9,066 nucleotides of DNA from an uncultured Frankiales bacterium (lineage in GTDB: Bacteria > Actinomycetota > Actinomycetes > Mycobacteriales > SCTD01). Of the stretch, positions 1-7,100 are shown one piece after another. The notes beneath the pieces were generated by a model, which saw nothing but the letters and a program-made list of their open reading frames with translations, was not told where the DNA came from and did not search any database. The position numbers were made by a program, and so were the translations under genes. The stretch spans positions 1 to 9,066 of the forward strand of contig CAMLIA010000174.1 of NCBI GenBank assembly GCA_946479905.1, given 5' to 3'. The stretch's first letter is position 1. Each line of letters starts with the position of its first letter.

Positions 1-20
1 GTGTCGGGGAGGCTGGTGCC

Positions 21-470
21 ATGACGCAGATCAGCCGCTCCACGCGAACGCGCAGTGACGAGCCGCAGAACCTTCCGGTGAGCAGCGGCGAGCCGGACCT
101 CGTCGTGGTCGACACGACCTGGGGGCACGTCCAGCCCCTTCAGCCGGTGCCCGGTGTGGCGACCGTGGGGGAGCTGGAGCTGATCGCCCTGGTCGAACAG
201 GGAGCGCTGCTGGTCGACACGAGGGTGCCCGACTCGCGCAGTGGTCACTCACTGCCGGGAGCGGTCAACATCCCTCACGACGCGATCGAGGACCGACGCG
301 GGGAGCTGGAGGACGTCAACGTGCTCTTCTGCAACGGACCGCAGTGCCCGCAGACCCCGGATGCCCTCCGGACGCTGGTGGGGGCAGGAGTGCCGGCGTC
401 CCGGCTCCGCTACTACCGCGGCGGGATGCACGACTGGATGACTCTCGGGTACCCCACCGAGTCGGTGTGA
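21..470 (+). CDS. Rhodanese-like sulfurtransferase, single domain (149 aa)
   Basis: This is probably a cytoplasmic sulfurtransferase that carries sulfane sulfur as a persulfide on a catalytic cysteine. An unstructured N-terminus of about 45 residues, with no signal peptide, precedes one rhodanese domain (about 47-149). The start of the fold reads ALLVDTRVPDSR, followed by HSLPGAVNIPHD (about 76-87). The active-site loop is FCNGPQCPQT with Cys104 as the expected nucleophile; a second cysteine, Cys109, lies in the same loop and could form a disulfide or shuttle sulfur. YYRGGMHDW near the C-terminus is the usual closing motif. The ATG is supported by GGGGAGG at 6-12, eight bases upstream. Its stop is eight bases before a CsoR/CstR-type inverted repeat and 64 bases before a cysteine-rich mini-protein, so a joint role in sulfur or metal handling is inferred. 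The physiological substrate cannot be read from the sequence. Confidence 0.9.
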   Translation: MTQISRSTRTRSDEPQNLPVSSGEPDLVVVDTTWGHVQPLQPVPGVATVGELELIALVEQGALLVDTRVPDSRSGHSLPGAVNIPHDAIEDRRGELEDVNVLFCNGPQCPQTPDALRTLVGAGVPASRLRYYRGGMHDWMTLGYPTESV

Positions 471-478
471 TCCGTGTC

Positions 479-496
479 GATACCCCGACGGGTATC
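479..496. promoter_or_regulatory. Inverted repeat resembling a CsoR/CstR-family operator
   Basis: The sequence GATACCC-CGAC-GGGTATC is a perfect 7-4-7 inverted repeat in the gap between the rhodanese and the cysteine-rich mini-gene. The core ATACCC-N4-GGGTAT resembles operators of the CsoR family, which includes copper-sensing CsoR and persulfide-sensing CstR. A TATCAT hexamer at 493-498, overlapping its right arm, could be a -10 element; I see no good -35. With that -10, transcription would start near 505 and give a roughly 30-nt leader to the ATG at 535. A repressor here would block that promoter. No csoR or cstR gene lies in the window. Confidence 0.6.
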
Positions 497-534
497 ATGG
501 TCCTCCCGCTCAGGACCTACCCGAAGGACACGCC

Positions 535-693
535 ATGTGCTCGCCGGCACGCTGCCATCGATGCGCGAAGACGACCTGGCGCGGGTGCGGACTGCACATC
601 GATGCCGTCATGCGCCAGGTCCCTGACGCCCAGCGGTGCACGTGTCCAGCACTGGAGCACCGCTCGCTGCTCCAGCGCCTCAGGAGGCAGTGA
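535..693 (+). CDS. Cysteine-rich mini-protein (52 aa), unknown function
   Basis: A short reading frame encodes MCSPARCHRCAKTTWRGCG followed by LHIDAVMRQVPDAQRCTC and a basic tail ending QRLRRQ. Six cysteines (2, 7, 10, 18, 35, 37) and three histidines (8, 21, 42) in 52 residues suggest a zinc-ribbon-like or other metal- or sulfur-binding fold. From memory, the pattern CxxCxKTTWxGCGxHxDxVxxxVPxxQ recurs in small uncharacterised bacterial proteins, but I could not check this. GAAGGA at 523-528, six bases before the ATG, is an excellent ribosome binding site. The frame runs to TGA at 691-693 and overlaps the 3' end of the convergent carboxypeptidase gene by 14 bp. The CsoR/CstR-type repeat 38 bases upstream suggests control by copper or reactive sulfur. 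Function is unknown; metal chaperone, metal storage or persulfide acceptor are guesses. Confidence 0.8.
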   Translation: MCSPARCHRCAKTTWRGCGLHIDAVMRQVPDAQRCTCPALEHRSLLQRLRRQ

Positions 694-1579
694 GAGCTCC
701 CCTGTCGTGCGCGAGAGCCAGGCGCGCCAGTTCGCGCGCGCCCCGCAGGCCGGCTGTGATGAGCGGGCCACCTCGCTGCCCGAGCACCGCCCCGTCCAGC
801 ACCCGCCCGCCTCGTACCACCCGGAAGACCAGGCAGCCACCTGCGGCGCTGGTGGAGCCGGTCTTGCCGGCGACGAAGCCGTCTCTTCCGAGCAGGGTGT
901 TGGTGTTGTGCACCCGGCCGGCCACCGGCAGCACGGCGGAGGTGGACCCCATGATCCGGGCGAGCAGGGGCGACCGCAGGGCGGCACGGAGCAGCAGCAC
1001 CTGGTCGCGGGCGGTCGACACGGTGCTGCGCGCGTAGCCGCTCGGGTCCGTGTAGGTCGTGTCGGCCATGCCGAGCCTGTCGGCGGTCTCGTTCATGAGG
1101 GCCACGAAGGCCGACCTGCTGCCAGCGACGCGGTCGGCGAGCATCACGGCGATGTTGTTGGCGGAGGGGAGCAGCAGCGCGGTCAGGGCCTGGTCGCGGT
1201 CGAGGGCCTCGCCTCGGGCGACCTCGACCACGGACTCGCCACGACCCTTGCGTCGCCGGGTGTCTGCGACGTCGTCGGCGTCGACCACCAGGCGGCTCGC
1301 CGGCTCAAGGTGGTGCACCGTGAGGTAGGCGGTCATCACCTTGGCGAGGCTGGCGATCGGGACCGGGTGCTGGTCAGGCGAGCTGACGAGCCCGCCGTCC
1401 AGCGCGTAGCTCGCCTGGCCCTCGGCGGGCCACGCGACCTCTGACTGCGGGGGAGCCGACGGGGAGCTCCGCGGTGCCGGGCTGGGCACGTGAGCCAGGG
1501 GCGACGCGGCACAGCCGACCGTCAGCGAGGACGCGAGGAGGACGGCGGCTGCGGTGCGCCGTCGAGGAGCAGTGGGCAT
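680..1579 (-). CDS. Serine-type D-alanyl-D-alanine carboxypeptidase (S11), probable lipoprotein
   Basis: This is a penicillin-binding-protein-fold enzyme expected to remove the terminal D-Ala from peptidoglycan stem peptides outside the membrane. All three active-site motifs are present in the 299-residue form: S77-L-A-K80 (SxxK), S139-A-N141 (SxN) and K239-T-G241. I chose the ATG at 1579 because it is followed by a compact signal sequence, basic PRRR, then AAAVLLASSLTVGC with Cys23 as a plausible lipobox cysteine. A proline- and serine-rich linker (about 27-45) leads to the catalytic domain. A longer in-frame ATG at 1687 would add 36 arginine-rich residues and cross the regulatory repeats, so it is less likely. 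The protein is short and lacks an obvious C-terminal membrane anchor, so the lipid anchor would hold it at the membrane. It is divergent from the VanZ operon and may share its regulator; its 3' end overlaps the mini-gene. Confidence 0.92.
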   Translation of the reverse strand: MPTAPRRRTAAAVLLASSLTVGCAASPLAHVPSPAPRSSPSAPPQSEVAWPAEGQASYALDGGLVSSPDQHPVPIASLAKVMTAYLTVHHLEPASRLVVDADDVADTRRRKGRGESVVEVARGEALDRDQALTALLLPSANNIAVMLADRVAGSRSAFVALMNETADRLGMADTTYTDPSGYARSTVSTARDQVLLLRAALRSPLLARIMGSTSAVLPVAGRVHNTNTLLGRDGFVAGKTGSTSAAGGCLVFRVVRGGRVLDGAVLGQRGGPLITAGLRGARELARLALAHDRGALTAS

Positions 1580-1612
1580 GGTCCGAACGCTGGACGGGCG
1601 AGGTCGTCGGCC

Positions 1613-1675
1613 CGTCGCTGTCGTGTCACGGCCTCGCGACGACTTCTGTGACGCGCCTGTGACACGGCGGCGACG
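1613..1675. repeat. Imperfect 17-nt inverted repeat in the divergent promoter region
   Basis: The arms at 1613-1629 and 1659-1675 match at 15 of 17 positions as reverse complements, around a 29-nt centre. The inner arm sequences are GTGTCAC and GTGACAC. The repeat fills most of the 101-bp spacer between the carboxypeptidase start and the VanZ-like start, and its right arm overlaps the second half of a direct repeat. It could be an operator, or a hairpin in the leader of either transcript. Confidence 0.6.
1646..1663. promoter_or_regulatory. Direct-repeat box of OmpR-family type (CTGTGAC-N4-CTGTGAC)
   Basis: Two identical heptamers lie 11 bp apart, one helical turn, which is the usual layout for OmpR/PhoB-family dimers. 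On the minus strand it reads GTCACAG-GCGC-GTCACAG, containing TCACAG-N5-TCACAG. This resembles the reported binding pattern of mycobacterial PhoP, and MtrA also uses GTCACA-type repeats. The box ends 17 bases before the VanZ-like GTG and lies 66 bases upstream of the carboxypeptidase ATG. The response regulator at 2244 is the obvious candidate to bind it. I could not identify convincing -35 and -10 hexamers for either direction. Confidence 0.6.
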
Positions 1676-1680
1676 ACCCG

Positions 1681-2262
1681 GTGGCACACCGTCGGCACGG
1701 TGGCCAGGTGCTGTGGCGACTGTCCCTCGAGGTGCTCGGGCAGGTGCACCGGGCCGCGCCGCGGGCGCACCTGGGGGACCTGCTCGTTGCCGCTGTCGTC
1801 CTCGCGTCGTGGGGTGCCGTCCTGGCGAGGTGGTACGGACGAGGGCGCGGCGCGGTGGTGCTGGGTGCGCTGGCGGGGTCGGCCCTCGCCGTGGCGGTCA
1901 GCCTGACCCTCTTCCGAGCCGGCGGGCGCGAGGGGAGCCTGGGGATGCTGCGCGGCTGTGCGGTGACAGTGCCCAACGTGCTGTCCGGTGACGGCCTGGC
2001 GAACCTGCTGCTGTTCGCACCGGCGGCCTTCCTCGCGGTGCTCGCGATCGGCCGGCCCGGGCTCGTCGCGGCGTCCGTCGCCGTCGTGAGCGTGGCCGTG
2101 GAGGGGCTGCAGGCCGTGCTGCTCGTGGGGGTGTGCGACTCGAGCGACGCGCTGCTCAACACCCTGGGCGCCCTCGCCGCGGCCAGTGCTGCTGACCTGC
2201 TGCGCCGGGCCCTGTCGGGCGAGGCCGTGCCAGGATCGGACCCGTGCCCCGGATCCTGCTGA
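1681..2262 (+). CDS. VanZ-like family membrane protein (up to 193 aa)
   Basis: This is a small integral membrane protein with about five hydrophobic segments (roughly 32-49, 58-77, 103-122, 126-150 and 156-171). VanZ-family features are visible: LANLLLFAPAAF in the middle, the acidic VEGLQ motif (Glu141, Gln144) in the fourth segment, and SSDALLNTLGA (Asp156, Asn160) before the last. VanZ itself raises teicoplanin resistance by an unresolved mechanism, but most relatives have no known function, so resistance should not be assumed. The first in-frame start is GTG 1681, with GTG alternatives at 1708, 1732 and 1744; none has a strong ribosome binding site, so the N-terminus is uncertain. Its end overlaps the response-regulator start by 19 bp, implying translational coupling and a shared transcript with the two-component system. 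Confidence 0.8.
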   Translation: MAHRRHGGQVLWRLSLEVLGQVHRAAPRAHLGDLLVAAVVLASWGAVLARWYGRGRGAVVLGALAGSALAVAVSLTLFRAGGREGSLGMLRGCAVTVPNVLSGDGLANLLLFAPAAFLAVLAIGRPGLVAASVAVVSVAVEGLQAVLLVGVCDSSDALLNTLGALAAASAADLLRRALSGEAVPGSDPCPGSC

Positions 2263-2924
2263 TCGAGGACGACCCCGATGTCCGCGAGGGGCTCGAGATC
2301 GCCCTGCGGCACCTGGGTCATGACGTCTCCACACGGAGCGACGGGGAGACAGGCATCGCCGCCGTCCGCGAGCGCGAGCCGGACGTCGTCGTGCTCGACG
2401 TCATGCTCCCCGGCGCCGACGGGTTCGAGGTCTGCCGCCGCGTCCGCACGTTCTCCGCCGTGCCCATCGTGATGCTCACGGCGCGCAGCGACGACGTGGA
2501 CGTCGTGGCCGGGCTGGAGGCCGGCGCCGACGACTACCTCGCGAAGCCCGTGCAGCCGCGCGTGCTCGAGGCGAAGCTCAAGGCGGTGCTGCGCCGGGTG
2601 GTGCCCCTGCCGGCTGCCGTCGCCGGGCCGGTGGCGTTCGGCGACCTGGTCGTCGACCGGGGGTCGCTCGTCGTGACGAAGGGTGGTCGGCACCTCGACC
2701 TGACACCGATGGAGCTGCGGCTGCTGCTCGAGCTCGTCGGCAACCCGGGACTCGTCCTTTCGCGCCAGCAGCTGCTCGCCTCGGTGTGGGGTCAGGACTA
2801 CCTCGGGGACTCCCGGCTGGTCGACGCCTGCGTCCAGCGGCTCCGGGCGAAGATCGAGGACGTCGCGGCCGAGCCGCAGCTGCTCCGGACCGTGCGCGGC
2901 TTCGGCTACCGCTTCGGCTCGTGA
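2244..2924 (+). CDS. OmpR/PhoB-family response regulator (226 aa)
   Basis: This is a DNA-binding transcription regulator switched by phosphorylation from the adjacent kinase. The receiver domain (about 3-115) keeps the full signature: acidic pair Asp9/Asp10, phospho-acceptor Asp52 in VVVLDVMLPG, Thr79 in MLTAR and Lys101 in YLAKP. A winged-helix domain (about 127-226) follows, with LTPMELRLLLELV, the recognition-helix region DSRLVDACVQRLRAKIED, and the closing TVRGFGYRF. It starts at GTG 2244, inside the VanZ-like gene, because the protein then begins directly with the first receiver strand (PRILLIEDD). Its stop overlaps the kinase start as GTGA. Receiver wording such as DDVDVVAGLEAGADDY recalls actinobacterial CseB- and MtrA-type regulators, but orthology is not established. 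The direct repeat at 1646-1663 is a likely autoregulatory target. Confidence 0.95.
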   Translation: MPRILLIEDDPDVREGLEIALRHLGHDVSTRSDGETGIAAVREREPDVVVLDVMLPGADGFEVCRRVRTFSAVPIVMLTARSDDVDVVAGLEAGADDYLAKPVQPRVLEAKLKAVLRRVVPLPAAVAGPVAFGDLVVDRGSLVVTKGGRHLDLTPMELRLLLELVGNPGLVLSRQQLLASVWGQDYLGDSRLVDACVQRLRAKIEDVAAEPQLLRTVRGFGYRFGS

Positions 2925-4042
2925 CCGCCCGTCCCGGCAGCCTGCGGCAGCGGTTGCTGCTCGGCTTCGTCAGCGTTGGGCTCGTGTCGGCGGCTGTCGC
3001 GTCCGTGGCCACCGTCATCGGGTTCCTCGTCGTCGCCAACCAGCACCCCATCGGCGCCAACCGCATCGGGCGTCGACTCACCGGCTGGCTGCCCGGGACC
3101 CCTTCGACGCGGGCGGTCGAGCTCGCCCTCACCGGCATCGGGCTGCTCCTCGTGGCGCTCGCCGTCACCACCGCGCTGTCCATCGCTCAGCGGGTCCTGC
3201 GGCCCGTCGGTGACCTCGTCGACGCGACGGAGCGGATGGCGACCGGGGACCTCACGGTCCGTCTCGAGCCCGAGGGAGACGACGAGATCGCCGAGGTCGC
3301 CCGCTCCTTCAACGTCATGGCCGACAGCCTCGACCGCTCGGTCAGCACGCTGAAGCAGATGGAGACGAACGCCCGCAGGTTCGCCGCCGACGTCTCGCAC
3401 GAGCTGCGGACGCCGCTCGCCGCGATGTCCGCCGTGACGGATGTGCTGTCCGCGCACACCTCCGAGCTGAGTGCGGAGGCGGCCCGCGCCACGGACCTCG
3501 TGGTCCGGGAGATCAGGCACCTCGAACGCCTCGTCGCCGACCTCATCGAGATGTCCCGCTTCGACGCCGGCACCGCCCGCCTGGACGCCGAGCTCGTCGA
3601 CGTGCGCGCCGCCATCACGTCCTCGCTCGAGGTCAGGGGCTGGCTCGGGGAGGACGTGCACGTGGAGACCGAGCCTGGTCTGACGGCCTCCCTGGACCTG
3701 CGCCGCTTCGACATCGTGATCGCCAACCTCGTCGGCAACGCGGTGAAGTACGGAGGCCCCCCGGTCGTCGTGGCCGCCCGGCGCGAGGGCGGCAGTCTGG
3801 TCGTCGAGGTGACCGATCACGGGCCGGGCATCGCGCAGGAGGCGCTGCCGCACCTGTTCGAGCGCTTCTTCAAGGCCGACAGCGCGCGGGCCCGCTCCGA
3901 CGGCAGTGGTCTAGGGCTGGCGATCGCGCTGGAGAACGCCCGGCTGCACGGCGGGGACCTTCGGGCCGGAAACCGATCCGCGGGCGGTGCGGTCTTCCGG
4001 CTCACCCTGCCCGGCCACCAGCAGGGAGCGGGGCCCGGCTGA
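2921..4042 (+). CDS. HAMP-containing sensor histidine kinase (373 aa)
   Basis: This is the membrane sensor partner of the preceding regulator. TM1 spans about 12-38, a short outer loop of about 27 residues follows (40-66), TM2 is about 68-88, then HAMP (about 89-140, with RPVGDLVDATERMATGDL). The dimerisation domain contains FAADVSHELRTPLAAM with phospho-acceptor His160. The ATPase domain has the N box (IANLVGNAVKYGG, Asn273), G1 (DHGPGIA, Asp299), F box (LFERFFKAD) and G2 (GSGLGLAIA, from Gly328). The small extracytoplasmic loop suggests sensing within or near the membrane, or through a partner such as the VanZ-like protein, rather than binding a large ligand; this is inference. The GTG at 2921 overlaps the regulator stop by four bases (GTGA), so translation is coupled. 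Upstream in-frame codons to 2786 lie inside the regulator gene and give no plausible protein. Confidence 0.95.
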   Translation: MTARPGSLRQRLLLGFVSVGLVSAAVASVATVIGFLVVANQHPIGANRIGRRLTGWLPGTPSTRAVELALTGIGLLLVALAVTTALSIAQRVLRPVGDLVDATERMATGDLTVRLEPEGDDEIAEVARSFNVMADSLDRSVSTLKQMETNARRFAADVSHELRTPLAAMSAVTDVLSAHTSELSAEAARATDLVVREIRHLERLVADLIEMSRFDAGTARLDAELVDVRAAITSSLEVRGWLGEDVHVETEPGLTASLDLRRFDIVIANLVGNAVKYGGPPVVVAARREGGSLVVEVTDHGPGIAQEALPHLFERFFKADSARARSDGSGLGLAIALENARLHGGDLRAGNRSAGGAVFRLTLPGHQQGAGPG

Positions 4043-4106
4043 GGAGACGGTCGCCGCCGCCAGTCCCGGTGCGGGCCTGACCCGCCGCCCGTGGTTTCGT
4101 GCGGGT

Positions 4107-7100
4107 GTGCGCACCCCTTCCCGAGCACTGCTCGTCGCCGGCCTCTGCACGGCCGCCCTGCTGGCGCCGCCCCCGGCGAGCTCCTCAGCTGCCCCCTGCA
4201 GCTCCGCCATCAGTGGCCCGAACGACCCTGACTACGCGCCGAGCGAGCGCAGCGGCAGCGGCTCCTACAACGTCGAGCAGTGGTACCTGTACGACTGCCT
4301 CCCGCAGTCGGCTCCGCTGGCCACGGACGACGAGGGCGCCGCCGGCATGAGCGTCAACAAGGCCTGGGCGCAGTACGGCTACGGCAACGACCACGTGATC
4401 GTCGCCTACCTCGAGGGCGGGGTGAACTGGCGTCGCTCGGACACCGCTCCGGACCTGCGGACCAGGGCGTACCTCAACACCCGGGAGCTGCCGCTGCCGA
4501 TCCGGAACGGCCAGCACTGCGCCGGGTACGACTGCGACCACAACGGGGTCGTGAACGTGGACGACTACGCGAGCGACCCGCGCATCAGAAAGCCCCTGCT
4601 GCACGTGGCCACGGCCGGGGGGATCACCTCGGAGGACCTGATCAGGTCGTTCAGCGACGGCACCGACGCGGACCACAACGGCTACGTCGACGACATCAGC
4701 GGCTGGAACAGCTTCCGCGAGACCAACGACCCGCAGACCGACCAGAGCATCTACAACCACGCCAACAGCCAGAGCGTGCTCGCGGTCGGTACGGCGAACG
4801 ACGGGTTCGGCCGGGCCGGGATCTGCCCGCGGTGCCGCCTGCTGAGCGTGAAGATCGGCGACGAGGCGATCGACCGGGCGGACCGCACCGCGGCCGGGAT
4901 CCTCTACGCGGTCGACGCCGGCGCGAAGGTCGTCATCGGGGTGTCGGTCAGCCTGGGGACGGGCCCGGCGCTGCAGTCGGCGGTGGAGTACGCCTACGCC
5001 CGCGGGGTGACGGTCGTGCTCGCCAGCAACGACTTCGAGTCCACCGACCACACCGAGGGGATGCGGTTGCCGCACGTGTGGCCCGGCAACGGTGTCGTCG
5101 CGGACCTGACGAACAGGCAGGACAAGAGCCTGCCGGTCGACGGGCTGACCCGCACCTTCCGCAGCCGCAGCAGCCTGACCTCCTACGGTGCTCACGCGCT
5201 GTTCTCCGCCGCGTCCAAGGACGGCTCGACCTCGGAGAGCACGCCGAGCAACGGCGGGGTCGCGGCGATGGTCTACAGCGCGGGCTTCGACGCGGGGACC
5301 CCGCTCGACGCCGACGAGGTCAAGCAGGTGGTCCGGGCCACAGCCAGCCCGATCGACGTGACGCCTGCCTCCTCGGTCGGGTCGCCGTTCCCGGCCCTGC
5401 CCGGCTGGGACGTGCAGTACGGCTACGGCCGGCCGAACGTGTTCAAGGCCGTCCAGGCGGTTCACCAGCACCGCGTCCCGCCCACCGCAGTGATCCAGAG
5501 CCCCGACTGGTACGCCGCCTACGACCCGACCCGGTCGGGCAGCTTCGCGGTCCGGGCCGACGTCGCTGCGCGGCGCGCCTCGTCGTACCGCTGGAGGCTC
5601 GAGTTCGCCCCGGGCGTGCAGCCGTCGGACGGCGCCTTCCGCACGGTCGCGAGCGGCACCGGCACCGGTCCGCGGACGGTGCAGGGCACCGTGGACCTGA
5701 GCAAGGTGCCGTCGTCTTTCTGGTCAGGGGAGTACGCGCTCACCGCTGACCGGCTCTCCGCCGAGCGCTACACCGCGACCGTGCGGCTGCGGGTCACGGA
5801 CGACCGCGGGCTGATGGGGGAGGACCGGCGTGCGGTCCAGGTGCGGCACGACCCGGACGAGCTGCCGGGCTTCCCCCGCTACGTCGGGCCGGGCGACACC
5901 AGCCCGACCCTGGGCGACGTCGAGGGGCGCGGACGCCTCGACGCGATCGTCGCCTCCGAGGGCACCGTCCACGTGCTCCGGCCCGACGGCCGTGAGGCCC
6001 CCGGCTTCCCGGTGCGCACCGGACCGGCACCTGCATGGGACCCGGCCTTCACCGGAAACCACCTGCGCAGCAGGGGTTTCCGGGCGAGCACGCCCAGCCG
6101 TGACCCGATCAGCAACACCCTCGCGCTCGGCGACCTCGACCACACCGGAGAGCTCGACATCGTGGCCACCACGGTGAACGGTCGGGTCTGGGCGTGGGAC
6201 GGCGCCGGCCGGGTCAAGCCCGGCTTCCCGGTGCAGACCGACCGGCGCTTCTCCCGGCAGCAGGTGCCTGCTCCTGACACCCCCTACGTCCGCAACCGGT
6301 CGGCCGGGGCGTTCAGCTCACCGGTGCTCGTCGACCTCGACCACGACGGGCGGCTCGAGATCGTGCAGGCCGCGTTCGACGGCCGCGTCTACGCCTGGCG
6401 TGCCGACGGCCGGATGCAGCCGGGCTTCCCGGTCGAGACGCAGAACCCCGACACCGCCCAGCCGCCGGGGTTCACCTACGCCCGCGACTTCAAGGTCGCG
6501 ACCACGCCCGCGGTCGCGGACGTCGACCGGGACGGGACCCCTGACCTCGTGGTCGCCCTCGCCGACACCAGCTTCCCCACCTCCTCCAACGCCACCGGCG
6601 TGCGCGGTTACCTCACGGCCTTCCACGGCCAGGGCAACCGCCACCCGGGCGGTGCTCTCGTGAGCGGCTACCCGGTGGCCATCCCCGCCGCGGCTCAGGG
6701 CTACGGCACCGCCCAGGACTTCATCACCGAGGGCGTCCAGACCCCGGTCACGATGGACCTGCCGACCGGGCCGGTGGCCGTCGCCAACGCCGGGCTCTTC
6801 ACGCAGATGCGCGTCGACCTCGCGCACGCCCTCGTCACCCCGATGACACCGGCAGCCTTCGCCCCGGACGGTCCGCTGCAGGCCGCGACACCTCTCGTGC
6901 ACTTCACCTCGAGCGCCTCGGCCGGACACCTGGTCCCGGGTGTGACGACACCGCAGGTCGCGCAGGGCGGATCGGCGACCTCCGACGTCGCCACCGGCAT
7001 CGTCGCGACACCCGGGCTCGGCATCAAGGTCCGCAGCGGCCTGTCCGCCTACGACGTGGCCACCGGCGCGCCGCTCCCCGGCTTCGCCACCGCCAGGCCG

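Noticed and set aside
447..454. GGGTACCC palindrome near the end of the rhodanese gene
   Set aside because: It is an 8-bp palindrome inside coding sequence that encodes GYP of the normal rhodanese C-terminus; chance is sufficient.
344..1444. Plus-strand open frame of 366 codons across the carboxypeptidase region
   Set aside because: It is antisense to a gene with all three penicillin-binding motifs, has low-complexity Gly/Arg/His-rich translation and no recognisable domain. Long antisense frames are common in GC-rich DNA.
1580..1687. 36-residue N-terminal extension of the carboxypeptidase from the ATG at 1687
   Set aside because: It would put the signal sequence after a long arginine-rich stretch and place the palindrome and direct repeat inside coding sequence; the internal ATG at 1579 gives a normal lipoprotein signal.
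1626..2693. Minus-strand open frame of 355 codons opposite the VanZ-like and regulator genes
   Set aside because: It overlaps two well-supported genes and the regulatory repeats, and its product is Arg/Ser/Pro-rich with no family features.
4185..5471. Minus-strand open frame of 428 codons opposite the subtilisin-like domain
   Set aside because: It is a shadow frame made possible by high GC, with repetitive Val/Asp/Arg composition and no domain.
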